DNA of 64,000 nt from Nocardioides acrostichi. Its GTDB lineage: Bacteria > Actinomycetota > Actinomycetes > Propionibacteriales > Nocardioidaceae. Both the position numbers and the translations under genes were made by a program. Below the pieces are notes generated by a model. The model had not been told where the DNA came from, made no database searches, and saw nothing but the letters and a program-made list of their open reading frames with translations. This document shows positions 52,904 to 60,446 of this stretch, one piece after another. The stretch is taken from NCBI RefSeq assembly GCF_015319165.1, contig NZ_JADIVZ010000009.1, forward strand, positions 62,001 to 126,000, in the 5' to 3' direction. Positions within the stretch are counted from its first letter, which is position 1, and each line of letters begins with the position of its first letter.

Positions 52904-53902
52904 GTGATCCGTGTGTCGCACCAGGAGTGGGTGCGGGTCTGCAGCCAGATCCTGAGCGCCCGAGGGATGCCGTCGGACGATGCCGCATCGATGGCTCGCC
53001 TCATGGTCGACTCCGATGCGGCCGGCCACGAGTCCCACGGTCTGTGGCGTCTGCCGCAGTACATCGACGACATCGAACGAGGTCTGGTCAACGTCTCCGC
53101 CCGACCCACGATCGAGGAGGACCGCGGTGCCTGGGTACGCATCCACGGCGACCACGGCTTCGGGCACCTCGTTCTGGCCTACGCTCGGGATCTGGCGATC
53201 TCACGGGCGCGCAGGTTCGGGGTCTCGGCTGTGGCGGTCCGCCGCAGCGCGTTCGCGGGCCGGCTGGCCGACTTCTGCGAGGTGGCGTCGACCGAGAACG
53301 CCATGATCGTCGTCGTCGCCAACGATGCAGGTGGCGGGCAGGCCGTCGCCCCACACGGAGGTAGCGAGGCAAGGCTGTCGACCAATCCGATCGCGGCCGG
53401 GATCCCCCGCGTCGGAGCGCCTCTCGTGATCGACATGGCGACGAGCGTGGTGGCCTCCGGACGGTTGGGTGAGCACGGTGACCGAGGCGAGGCGGTCCCC
53501 GAGCACTGGCGGACCTCCGCCGGCGCGCTGCGCCCGGCGGGTGGGCCCAAGGGGTACGCGCTGGCGCTGATCGTCGAAGCGCTGGCCGGCGGTCTCACCC
53601 GCGCGGGCACGGTCCGCCGCGATCCCGGGGTCGAGGACCAAGGCGCGCTGGTCATCGCGTTCGACCTCGGGGATCCGACGAGCGCGGCGGACTTCAAGGA
53701 GGACGTCGAGGGGTTCTTGGAGTGGGTGCTCTCCAGCCGGCCGGAGCACCCCGACGCCCCCGTCCTCCTGCCTGGTCAACGTGCGACCCGGACCCGCGAG
53801 GAGCGACTCCGGTCCGGGATCCCCGTGACTGCCTCCACCTTCGACCGGATCGCCCGCCTCTGCGACCTCTACGACGTACCCGCTGCTCAGACCATGCCCT
53901 GA
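52904..53902 (+). CDS. Ldh-family (malate/L-lactate dehydrogenase-like) oxidoreductase
   Basis: NAD(P)H-dependent 2-keto acid reductase of the LDH2/MDH2 family, 332 residues. AGHESHGLWRLPQY carries the active-site histidine; VIDMATSVVASGRL and RPAGGPKGYALALIVEAL are family motifs. Between them the usual TDPxxA loop is about 12 residues short. The GTG at 52904 follows GGGAG. It lies 14 bp after serB. Its end overlaps the convergent TetR gene by 16 bp. Ureidoglycolate or another hydroxyacid may be the substrate. Confidence 0.85.
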   Translation: MIRVSHQEWVRVCSQILSARGMPSDDAASMARLMVDSDAAGHESHGLWRLPQYIDDIERGLVNVSARPTIEEDRGAWVRIHGDHGFGHLVLAYARDLAISRARRFGVSAVAVRRSAFAGRLADFCEVASTENAMIVVVANDAGGGQAVAPHGGSEARLSTNPIAAGIPRVGAPLVIDMATSVVASGRLGEHGDRGEAVPEHWRTSAGALRPAGGPKGYALALIVEALAGGLTRAGTVRRDPGVEDQGALVIAFDLGDPTSAADFKEDVEGFLEWVLSSRPEHPDAPVLLPGQRATRTREERLRSGIPVTASTFDRIARLCDLYDVPAAQTMP

Positions 53903-54537
53903 CCCGACGCCTGGCTCTCGGCCCTCGAGGTTGCGTGCGAGGCGGCCGGATCGGCGGCGCCGGCGACTCCCCGCGACCACGACCCGAAGACGACGTCGAG
54001 GCCATCGACGGCGCGTTGCCAGCTCGCCTCGGCGTCGGGCTCGCTGCGGGCGAAGCCGCCCGCGCGCTCGAGGTCGGTCCAGCCGCGCACCGTGGCGCCG
54101 AGTAGCCGGACGGCGTGGGTCTCGTCGGGCTCGCCGAGGGCGTAGCCACGCAGCGCGGCGCGGGCCAGCTCGGCGTGGCGCGGTCCGGCGCCGACCGCCG
54201 CGACCTCGTCGTCCAACGGCAGGGACATGGCCGCGTGGCGGCCTGGGTGCGCGGAGGCGTAGTCGCGGTAGGCCTGGCCGAGCGCGTCGATGGCCTCTCG
54301 CCCGCTACGCCCCGCGACCGCCTCGGCGACCCGGCCGGCGCTCTCCTCCAGGGCCCGCAGCGTCAGGCGCTGCCGTAGGTCGCGATTGCTCGCCACATGG
54401 GCGTAGAGACTCGGCGGCTTCACGCCGACACGACGCGCCAACGCGGTCAGGGTGACGGCTCCCAACCCCTGCTCATCGGCGAGGTCGGCTGCCTCCGCGG
54501 CGAGCCGATCGGGGTTGAGTCCGGCGCGGGGGCTCAT
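53887..54537 (-). CDS. TetR/AcrR-family transcriptional regulator
   Basis: Repressor of 216 residues. The helix-turn-helix is at residues 10-55 (LTALARRVGVKPPSLYAHV is the core). The C-terminal part is a TetR_C-like ligand domain with a disordered, Ser/Ala-rich end. The ATG overlaps the stop of the FBP gene (ATGA). It probably controls the palindrome in front of that gene and thus its own synthesis. Confidence 0.9.
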   Translation of the reverse strand: MSPRAGLNPDRLAAEAADLADEQGLGAVTLTALARRVGVKPPSLYAHVASNRDLRQRLTLRALEESAGRVAEAVAGRSGREAIDALGQAYRDYASAHPGRHAAMSLPLDDEVAAVGAGPRHAELARAALRGYALGEPDETHAVRLLGATVRGWTDLERAGGFARSEPDAEASWQRAVDGLDVVFGSWSRGVAGAADPAASHATSRAESQASGQGMV

Positions 54538-55028
54538 GACGCCAGCACTCGGTCGACGAATGCGAGCACGTTGCGGCGCAGTCGCTCGACTCGTTGATCG
54601 ACCGAGAGCGTCTCGTGCACGACCGTCATGGCCGGGCGCTCCAGCGTGCCGCGGGCGTAGGCCGAGCAGGCGAGCGAGGCGCACATCTCGACGCCGACGG
54701 TGTTGCCCTCGCGGCCGGACCGCCCGGCCCGCTGGGCGACCATCAGCGCCACCCCCTGGCCGCCGTGCGTGGTGGTGCACAGCGAGCACATGCGAGCCCG
54801 GGTGCTGCCTCCGCCTGCTCGCTTCAGCACGATGCCGACGACGCCGCGCTCCGGCGTCGGCACCACGAGATAGGCCGATCGAGGCGACCTCGGGTCGATC
54901 CACGTGAGCAGGTCGAGGTCGGGCCAGCGCCGGTCGTCGAGGTCTGCCGGCAGGTTCATCCGGGCGACCTCGCCCTTGCTCGCGTTGACGAAGCTCGTGC
55001 GTATCGCCTTCTCGTCCAGGGGTTGCAT
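54534..55028 (-). CDS. FBP-domain (FusB-type zinc finger) protein
   Basis: Protein of 164 residues. The four zinc cysteines lie in MCSLCTTTHGG and MCASLACSAYARG, the treble clef of the FBP C-terminal domain. Related FusB/FusC proteins bind elongation factor G and rescue it from fusidic acid. The N-terminus ASKGEVARMNLP fits the family. First gene of an operon with a TetR regulator. The ligand and the need for EF-G binding here are unknown. Confidence 0.88.
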   Translation of the reverse strand: MQPLDEKAIRTSFVNASKGEVARMNLPADLDDRRWPDLDLLTWIDPRSPRSAYLVVPTPERGVVGIVLKRAGGGSTRARMCSLCTTTHGGQGVALMVAQRAGRSGREGNTVGVEMCASLACSAYARGTLERPAMTVVHETLSVDQRVERLRRNVLAFVDRVLAS

Positions 55029-55045
55029 GCACTCATCGTGACTTA

Positions 55046-55060
55046 CCTATGCATCATAGG
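55046..55060. promoter_or_regulatory. palindromic operator of the FBP-TetR operon
   Basis: CCTATGCATCATAGG has 6-bp arms and a 3-bp centre and lies 18 bp before the FBP start codon. The local AT-rich stretch is the probable promoter. The downstream TetR protein is the likely ligand. Confidence 0.55.
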
Positions 55061-55090
55061 CAAACCCCTCACAGGCATAGTTCCCATCGA

Positions 55091-55642
55091 TCACCCGGCA
55101 CCGCGGGCCACCTGGTAGGCGACCACGGCCGCCTGCTGCTCCCCGAGGTCGGCCCAGGCGCCCTCGACGTCGAAGACGGTCATCGTGCAGGTCGGATACC
55201 CCTGGAGGAGGGCCGCCGACGCCTGCGCGTCGCCCTCGCCGTCGTCGAGCAGCTGCGCGAGGTAGGCCATCGTGGGGTTGTGCCCGATGACGACCAGGGT
55301 CGCGATGTCGTCGGGGCACTCGCGCACCAGGTCGAGCGCGGTCTCCGGGCTGGCTGAGTACAGCGTCGGCTCGACGTCGAGCGTGGCGCCGACGAAGCGG
55401 CCGCCCTCGAGGACGCCCGCGGCCGTCTCTCGCGTTCGTTCCGCGGACGACACCAGCAGCCGGTCCGGCTCGAGCCCCCGGTCGCGCAGCCATCGGCCGG
55501 CTGCCACGGCGTCGGCCCGGCCCTCGGATGTCAGCCGGCGCTCTGCGTCGGAGTTGGCGACCTGCTCGGCCCTGGCGTGCCGGATGACCACGAGGCGACG
55601 GGTCGGGTCGGAGGGACGAGGCGCTGCGGGGGTCGGTGCCAC
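55091..55642 (-). CDS. histidine phosphatase, SixA type
   Basis: Phosphatase of 183 residues in the histidine phosphatase superfamily. The phospho-acceptor motif is VVIRHARAEQ (residue about 21), the second His is in VIGHNPTMAYL, and VSSAERTRETA gives the third motif. SixA acts on phosphohistidine domains, but many actinobacterial homologues remain unassigned. GTG start at 55642 without a Shine-Dalgarno. Confidence 0.88.
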   Translation of the reverse strand: MAPTPAAPRPSDPTRRLVVIRHARAEQVANSDAERRLTSEGRADAVAAGRWLRDRGLEPDRLLVSSAERTRETAAGVLEGGRFVGATLDVEPTLYSASPETALDLVRECPDDIATLVVIGHNPTMAYLAQLLDDGEGDAQASAALLQGYPTCTMTVFDVEGAWADLGEQQAAVVAYQVARGAG

Positions 55643-55699
55643 TCACACAATCTGACAGCCGCCCCCAACCGCCGCGACCACGGGGGTGACCCGCCGGCC

Positions 55700-56200
55700 T
55701 CAGACGGGCTTGGCGGGGGTGCCCACCACCGTGACGCCCGGGGCGACGTCGTGCACCACGACGGCACCGGCTCCGACGATCGCTCCCCGACCGATCCGCA
55801 CCCCGCCGAGCACGGTGGCGTTGACGCCGAGCGACACGCCGTCCTCGAGGGTCGGACACGCGCCGCCCTCGACCTTGTTGCCCAAGGTGACGCCGTGGCG
55901 CACCTCGACGTCGGCCCCGACGACGCAGGCGTCGTTGAACACGATGCCGAACCCGTGCCGCACCCGCAGCCGGGGGCCGACCCGGGTGCGCACCGGCAGC
56001 TCCACCGAGCACAGTGCCTCGGCGTACCAGGTGTAGAGCACCACGATCGGCAGCGCGATGATCCGGCAGCGACGGTCGAAGGGCCGACGCAGCGCCTGCG
56101 CCAGCCGGAACAGCACGAGCATGAGCTGGAGCCGCGGAGCGCCCGCGTTGACCGACCAGTCCTGGGTCAACCACGCGCGGTTCAGCACCGGATCGGTCAC
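55700..56200 (-). CDS. left-handed beta-helix acetyltransferase (serine acetyltransferase-like)
   Basis: Hexapeptide-repeat transferase of 166 residues. The C-terminal half is a repeat helix: GIVFNDACVVGADVEVRHG, then GVSLGVNATVLGGVRIG, then GAIVGAGAVVVHDV. The segment RHGVTLGNKVEGG matches the CysE active-site region. It lacks the large N-terminal helical domain of classical CysE, so EpsC- or colanic-acid-type transferases are alternatives. It follows fabI by 4 bp. Confidence 0.82.
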   Translation of the reverse strand: MTDPVLNRAWLTQDWSVNAGAPRLQLMLVLFRLAQALRRPFDRRCRIIALPIVVLYTWYAEALCSVELPVRTRVGPRLRVRHGFGIVFNDACVVGADVEVRHGVTLGNKVEGGACPTLEDGVSLGVNATVLGGVRIGRGAIVGAGAVVVHDVAPGVTVVGTPAKPV

Positions 56201-56204
56201 GCAG

Positions 56205-56984
56205 TCATGCTCCCATGGCGTGGAAGCCGCCGTCGACGTGCACGATCTCCCCGGAGGTAGCCGGGAAGAAGTCGCTGAGCAGCGCGCACACCGCCTTCGC
56301 CGTCGGCTCCTGGTCGGTGTTGTCCCAGCCCAGCGGTGCCCGAGTGGCCCACATGTCCTCGAGATCGGAGAACCCGGGGATGGCCTTGGCCGCTAGGGTG
56401 CGCAGCGGCCCGGCGGAGACGAGGTTCACCCGGATGCCCTCCGGCCCCAGATCGCGCGCGAGGTAGCGCGAGCAGGACTCCAGACCGGCCTTGGCGACGC
56501 CCATCCAGTCGTACGCGGGCCAGGCGACCGTGGCGTCGAAGGTGAGGCCGACGATGGACCCACCCTCTCCCATCAGCGGGCGGCACGCGGTGGCCAGCGA
56601 CTTCAGCGAGTACGCCGATACCTGGACAGCCTGCGCCACGTCGTCCCACGGACCCTCGAGGAACCGGCCGCCCAGCAGCGTCTCGGGGTTGCCGAAGGCG
56701 ATCGAGTGGACCACGCCGTCGAGGTGGGCGTCGTCGCCGAGGTGCTCACGCACCTGGGCCGCCAGCCCCTCGAGGTGCTCGGGGTCGGTGACGTCGAGTT
56801 CGAGCACCGGCGGCTCGGTGGGCAGCCGCTTGGCGATGCGGCGCGTGATGCCGAGCGCGCGGCCGAAGTTGGAGATGAGGACGGTCGCACCCTGCTCCTG
56901 GGCGACCTTGGCGGTGGCGAAACCGATGGAGGAGTCCATCGTCACCCCGGCCACGAGGATCGTCTTGCCTTCGAGAATGCCCAT
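56205..56984 (-). CDS. fabI: enoyl-[acyl-carrier-protein] reductase (NADH)
   Basis: Last reduction step of fatty-acid elongation (InhA type), 259 residues. The NADH site starts GVTMDSSIGFATAK; the active-site set is YDWMGVAKA (tyrosine about 157, lysine 164). LTFDATVAWPAYDW and SAGPLRTLAAKAI match InhA. It follows fabG by 3 bp, the MabA-InhA order of mycobacteria. Target of the isoniazid/triclosan class. Confidence 0.95.
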   Translation of the reverse strand: MGILEGKTILVAGVTMDSSIGFATAKVAQEQGATVLISNFGRALGITRRIAKRLPTEPPVLELDVTDPEHLEGLAAQVREHLGDDAHLDGVVHSIAFGNPETLLGGRFLEGPWDDVAQAVQVSAYSLKSLATACRPLMGEGGSIVGLTFDATVAWPAYDWMGVAKAGLESCSRYLARDLGPEGIRVNLVSAGPLRTLAAKAIPGFSDLEDMWATRAPLGWDNTDQEPTAKAVCALLSDFFPATSGEIVHVDGGFHAMGA

Positions 56985-56987
56985 GGT

Positions 56988-57722
56988 TCAGTGCCCCATC
57001 CCTAGTCCGCCGTCGACGGGGATCACGGCGCCCGTCACGTACGCCGCGCCGGGTCCGGCGAGCCAGGTCACCGCACCGGCGACCTCGTCGACCGCGCCGA
57101 GCCGGCCGAGCGGGATCTGGCCCTGATAGGCCTTCACCTGCTCCTCGGGCAGCTGGGCGGTCATGTCGGTCTCGATGAAGCCCGGCGCCACCACGTTGGC
57201 GGTGATCGAGCGGGAGCCGAGCTCGCGGGCGATCGACCGGGCCATGCCGACCAGCCCGGACTTCGAGGCCGCGTAGTTGACCTGGCCCGGCGAGCCGAGC
57301 AGTCCGACCACCGAGGAGATCAGGATGATCCGGCCCCGCCGCAGCCTCAGCATGCCCTTCGCGGCGCGCTTGGCGAGCCGGAAGGAGCCGGTGAGGTTGG
57401 TCGAGATGACCTGCTCCCAGTCGTCGTCGCTCATCCGCAGCAACAGCGTGTCGGCGGTGACGCCGGCGTTGGCGACCAGCACCTCGACCGGACCGTGGGC
57501 CTCCTCGATCTGCTTGAACGCCGCGTCGATCGCCGCGCCGTCGGTGACGTCGCAGCGGACGTCGAGGGCACCGTCCGGGGCCCCGCCGCTGCGGGTGGTC
57601 ACCGCGACGTTGTCGCCCTGGGCGAGGAACGCCTCTGCGATGGCGCGTCCGATGCCGCGGTTGCCGCCCGTGACCAGCACGGACCTCGGTTCGGGTCTGG
57701 GCTGTGTACTGCTCTCGCTCAC
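56988..57722 (-). CDS. fabG: 3-oxoacyl-[acyl-carrier-protein] reductase
   Basis: NADPH-dependent short-chain dehydrogenase of fatty-acid synthesis (MabA type), 244 residues. TGGNRGIGRAIAEAF binds the cofactor, LISSVVGLLGSPGQVNYAASK gives the Ser-Tyr-Lys set, and NVVAPGFIETDMT is the FabG signature. GTG start with a TAGCGT box 8 nt upstream. First gene of the fabG-fabI unit. Confidence 0.95.
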   Translation of the reverse strand: MSESSTQPRPEPRSVLVTGGNRGIGRAIAEAFLAQGDNVAVTTRSGGAPDGALDVRCDVTDGAAIDAAFKQIEEAHGPVEVLVANAGVTADTLLLRMSDDDWEQVISTNLTGSFRLAKRAAKGMLRLRRGRIILISSVVGLLGSPGQVNYAASKSGLVGMARSIARELGSRSITANVVAPGFIETDMTAQLPEEQVKAYQGQIPLGRLGAVDEVAGAVTWLAGPGAAYVTGAVIPVDGGLGMGH

Positions 57723-57730
57723 GTGCGACG

Positions 57731-57736
57731 ACGCTA
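57731..57736 (-). promoter_or_regulatory. -10 box of fabG
   Basis: TAGCGT on the minus strand ends 8 nt before the GTG at 57722. Confidence 0.45.
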
Positions 57737-57796
57737 GTGATTACCCACGCGTACTCGAAACGACGTGCCCCAGATCACGCGTCGTCCGGGCCGAGG

Positions 57797-58024
57797 TCAC
57801 GCGTCGACGGGACCGTCGTCCTCGAGACGGAAGCCGATCTTGAGCCCGACCTGGAAGTGCTCGACGGTGCCGTCCTTGACCTGGCCGCGGACCTGGGTCA
57901 TCTCGAACCAGTCGACGTGGCGCAGGTTCTGCGCGGCGCGCTCGAGGCCGTTGCGGATGGCCTGGTCGATGCCGTCGGGGGACGTGCCGACGATCTCGGT
58001 CACTCGGTAGGTGCGGTTGCTCAC
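57797..58024 (-). CDS. dodecin family flavin-binding protein
   Basis: Small protein of 75 residues that forms a hollow dodecamer storing flavins. YRVTEIVGTSPDGIDQAIRN, then LRHVDWFEMTQVRGQV with the flavin-stacking tryptophan, then FQVGLKIGFRLE are the complete family pattern. GTG start with a TAGGGT box 6 nt upstream. Confidence 0.94.
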   Translation of the reverse strand: MSNRTYRVTEIVGTSPDGIDQAIRNGLERAAQNLRHVDWFEMTQVRGQVKDGTVEHFQVGLKIGFRLEDDGPVDA

Positions 58025-58030
58025 CTGGCC

Positions 58031-58036
58031 ACCCTA
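58031..58036 (-). promoter_or_regulatory. -10 box of the dodecin gene
   Basis: TAGGGT on the minus strand, 6 nt before the GTG at 58024; leaderless. Confidence 0.5.
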
Positions 58037-58065
58037 GTGGACGCCACGCCTCACGACGGCCGACC

Positions 58066-58071
58066 TACACT
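58066..58071 (+). promoter_or_regulatory. -10 box of the DUF3099 gene
   Basis: TACACT ends 7 nt before the ATG at 58079. Confidence 0.5.
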
Positions 58072-58078
58072 GAGGGTC

Positions 58079-58414
58079 ATGGCAGGCAAGCAGCAGTCGC
58101 GGGGCGACGACGCCATCCGCATCACCACTGCCGCTGTGAGCCCGGCCGAGGATCTGCGCAGGCGCCAGAAGCGCTACCTGATCTCGATGAGCATCCGCTC
58201 GGCGTGCTTCGTCGGTGCCTGCATCTCCGGTCTGGCCGGGGTCAACTGGCTGTGGCCCATCCTCATCGCGGGTGCGATCGTGCTGCCCTACGTCGCGGTG
58301 GTCATGGCCAACGCCCAGGCGACCCGCCGCGACGGTTTCGAGCTCCAACCCGGAGCCTACGGCGCCCCGCAGCTGGAGTCGCGGTCGCGGCACGACTCGC
58401 TCGGACCCCGATGA
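58079..58414 (+). CDS. DUF3099 membrane protein
   Basis: Actinobacterial protein of 111 residues. ITTAAVSPAEDLRRRQKRYL before two helices (about residues 37-53 and 57-76) is the DUF3099 pattern, and function is unknown. The tail is polar. Its stop overlaps the next start (ATGA), so both are made together. Confidence 0.85.
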   Translation: MAGKQQSRGDDAIRITTAAVSPAEDLRRRQKRYLISMSIRSACFVGACISGLAGVNWLWPILIAGAIVLPYVAVVMANAQATRRDGFELQPGAYGAPQLESRSRHDSLGPR

Positions 58415-58617
58415 CCGACCCCTGCTCCGCCAAGGGGTGCCAGGCCGAAGCCGCGCACGCGCTGGTGTGGAACAACCCCAAGGTGCACACGCCGGAGCGT
58501 CGCAAGGTGTGGCTGGCGTGCGAGGAGCACCGTGAACACCTCGGCTCCTTCCTCGGGTCGCGGGGGTTCTTAAAAGACGTCGTACCGCACCGCGAGGGCG
58601 TGGACCTCTCGGTCTGA
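58411..58617 (+). CDS. small Cys/His protein, probably zinc-binding
   Basis: Protein of 68 residues. The arrangement C-x4-C (DPCSAKGCQ), then a tryptophan, then C-x3-H (ACEEH) near the middle suggests a single zinc site. I recall similar short actinobacterial proteins of unknown function next to DUF3099 genes. Coupled by ATGA overlap to the DUF3099 gene. Confidence 0.7.
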   Translation: MTDPCSAKGCQAEAAHALVWNNPKVHTPERRKVWLACEEHREHLGSFLGSRGFLKDVVPHREGVDLSV

Positions 58618-58628
58618 CCACCCTCGTT

Positions 58629-58652
58629 CTGACCGGCCTCGTACCAGGTCAG
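58629..58652. terminator. weak hairpin between convergent genes
   Basis: CTGACC and GGTCAG (6-bp arms, 12-nt loop) lie in the 31-bp gap before the moaA stop. Possible but weak terminator. Confidence 0.3.
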
Positions 58653-59647
58653 CCGCCGATGGCCGACATCGGCCGGTCGGGCTGGAGGAACGTCTCGTCG
58701 TCGATGCCGTGACCGGCGGCCTTGCCGGCCATGGCGACGACCCAGCGGTCGGCGATCTCCTCGTCGCTGCCGCCGCCGCGCAGGGCGGTGCGCAGGTCGG
58801 ACTCCGAGCGCGCGAAGAGGCAGTTGCGTACCTGGCCGTCGGCGGTGAGCCGCACGCGGTCGCAGTCGCCGCAGAAGGGCCGGGTGACCGAGGCGATGAC
58901 GCCGACGGTGCCGCGGCCCCCGTCGACGGTGAACAGCTCGGCAGGGGCGCTGCCACGGGGCTCGCTGGCCGGGGTGAGCGTGTAGTCGCGTTCGAGCATC
59001 GCGAAGATCTCGTCGGCGGTGATCATCGCCTCGCGATTCCAGCCGTGCTGGGCATCCAGCGGCATCTGCTCGATGAACCGCAGCTCGTAGCCGCGCTCCA
59101 GGCACCAGGCGAGCAGTTCGCCAGCCTGGTCGTCGTTGGTCCCGCGCAGCAGCACCGCGTTCACCTTGATCGGCCCGAGACCGGCCTCCTGGGCTGCGGA
59201 GAGGCCGGCGACGACGTCGGCGAAGCGGTCGCGACGGGTGATCTCGCGGAAGGTGTCGGGGCGCACGGTGTCGAGGCTGACGTTGACCCGGTCGAGGCCG
59301 GCCTCGGCCAGTGCGTGCGCCGTCTTGGCCAGGCCGAGGGCGTTGGTGGTGACCGAGAGCCCGAGGCCGGGCCCGAGCTCGCGCGAGCGTCGCACGATGT
59401 CGACGAACCCGCGTCGGATCAGCGGCTCTCCCCCGGTGAACCGGATCTCCGCGATGCCGAGGTGCTCCACCCCGATGCGGATCAGTCGCACGACCTCGTC
59501 GTCGGTGAGCACGTCGTCGCCGGGCAGCCAGTCCAGGCCCTCGGCCGGCATGCAGTAGTTGCAGCGCAGGTTGCACCGGTCGGTCAGCGAGACCCGCAGG
59601 TCGGTGGCGACGCGTCCGAAGCGGTCGGCGAGCACACGGTGAGACAT
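58649..59647 (-). CDS. moaA: GTP 3',8-cyclase (molybdenum cofactor step 1)
   Basis: Radical-SAM enzyme, 332 residues. The SAM cluster is in DRCNLRCNYCMP (three cysteines), the second cluster in FCGDCDRVRL and NCLFA, and the essential GG C-terminus is present (MSAIGG). With MoaC it makes cyclic pyranopterin monophosphate. No other moa gene lies in this window. ATG start with a TAGGGT box 6 nt upstream. Confidence 0.95.
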   Translation of the reverse strand: MSHRVLADRFGRVATDLRVSLTDRCNLRCNYCMPAEGLDWLPGDDVLTDDEVVRLIRIGVEHLGIAEIRFTGGEPLIRRGFVDIVRRSRELGPGLGLSVTTNALGLAKTAHALAEAGLDRVNVSLDTVRPDTFREITRRDRFADVVAGLSAAQEAGLGPIKVNAVLLRGTNDDQAGELLAWCLERGYELRFIEQMPLDAQHGWNREAMITADEIFAMLERDYTLTPASEPRGSAPAELFTVDGGRGTVGVIASVTRPFCGDCDRVRLTADGQVRNCLFARSESDLRTALRGGGSDEEIADRWVVAMAGKAAGHGIDDETFLQPDRPMSAIGG

Positions 59648-59653
59648 GTCACC

Positions 59654-59659
59654 ACCCTA
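59654..59659 (-). promoter_or_regulatory. -10 box of moaA
   Basis: TAGGGT on the minus strand, 6 nt before the ATG at 59647; leaderless. Confidence 0.5.
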
Positions 59660-59661
59660 CG

Positions 59662-59838
59662 GTGCGACCGCGGGTCGGGCCGGACGCCGCCTGGGCCGGC
59701 GGGCGCCGGGCGAGCCTGCGGCGCATGCTCTTCGCCCTCGTCGAGGAGTACGGTCGCCACACCGGGCACGCCGAGCTGTTGTGCGAGAGCGTCGACGGAC
59801 GCACCGGAGGAGACCCCGACGACGACTGGAGACGCTGA
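59662..59838 (+). pseudogene. DUF664 (DinB-like) C-terminal remnant
   Basis: The frame ending at the TGA at 59836-59838 encodes LRRMLFALVEEYGRHTGHAE followed by LLCESVDGRTG, which matches the C-terminal end of DUF664 proteins (mycothiol-linked DinB fold). The rest of that domain, about 110 residues, is absent. An in-frame GTG at 59662 allows 58 residues at most. The TGA overlaps the ATG of the next gene, so the relic may still be translated and feed ribosomes into it. Confidence 0.65.
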
Positions 59839-60425
59839 TGGCCACCGTGCTGCTCTTCCACCACGTGCTCGGGCTCACCGACGGCGTGCGGGATCTCGCC
59901 GAGCGGCTGCGCGCCGGCGGCCACGACGTCTACACACCCGACCTCTACGCCGGGCGCACCTTCACCACGATGCCCGACGCGTTCGCGTGGAAGAACTCAG
60001 ACGACGCCCCGGACGCCACGGCGCTGGCCGATGCCGCGGCGTCGGAGCTGCTCGCCGCCGGGCCGGTGGTCATGGTCGGCATCTCCATGGGCGTCATGCA
60101 GGCACAGCGGCTGGCCCAGACCCGCGACGGTGTGGCCGGCGCGGTGCTGCTCGAGGCGTGTGTGCCCGTGACGGGCGAGTGGGCCTTCGGCCCGTGGCCC
60201 GGCGGCGTGCCGGTGCAGGTGCACGGCATGGACGACGACGAGTTCTTCGCCCACGAGGGAGACCTGGACGCCGCACGCGAGCTGGTCGCCGGCGCCCCCG
60301 GCGGTGAGGTCTTCACCTACCCCGGCGATGCCCACCTCTTCTGCGACAGCGCGCTGGCGACCTACGACGGCGCGGCCACCGACCTGGTGGTCGAGCGGGT
60401 GCTCGCGCTGCTGAGCGCCGTGTGA
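59838..60425 (+). CDS. dienelactone hydrolase family protein
   Basis: Alpha/beta hydrolase of 195 residues. FHHVLGLTDGVRDLAERL at the N-terminus fits the DLH family; the nucleophile motif is GISMGV, a serine where classical DLH has cysteine; the histidine is in GDAHLFCD. The ATG at 59838 overlaps the DUF664 relic's stop. Several actinobacterial DLH-like proteins are esterases of unknown substrate, and a link to the aromatic locus 44 kb away is not supported. Confidence 0.85.
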   Translation: MATVLLFHHVLGLTDGVRDLAERLRAGGHDVYTPDLYAGRTFTTMPDAFAWKNSDDAPDATALADAAASELLAAGPVVMVGISMGVMQAQRLAQTRDGVAGAVLLEACVPVTGEWAFGPWPGGVPVQVHGMDDDEFFAHEGDLDAARELVAGAPGGEVFTYPGDAHLFCDSALATYDGAATDLVVERVLALLSAV

Positions 60426-60433
60426 CGCCTCGC

Positions 60434-60439
60434 TACCCT
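60434..60439 (+). promoter_or_regulatory. -10 box of the aldose epimerase gene
   Basis: TACCCT ends 7 nt before the ATG at 60447. Confidence 0.45.
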
Positions 60440-60446
60440 CTCGGGC

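Noticed and set aside
57774..57800. Direct repeat TCACGCGTCG upstream of the dodecin 3' end
   Set aside because: Two copies only, one inside the dodecin coding end; likely chance in this sequence.
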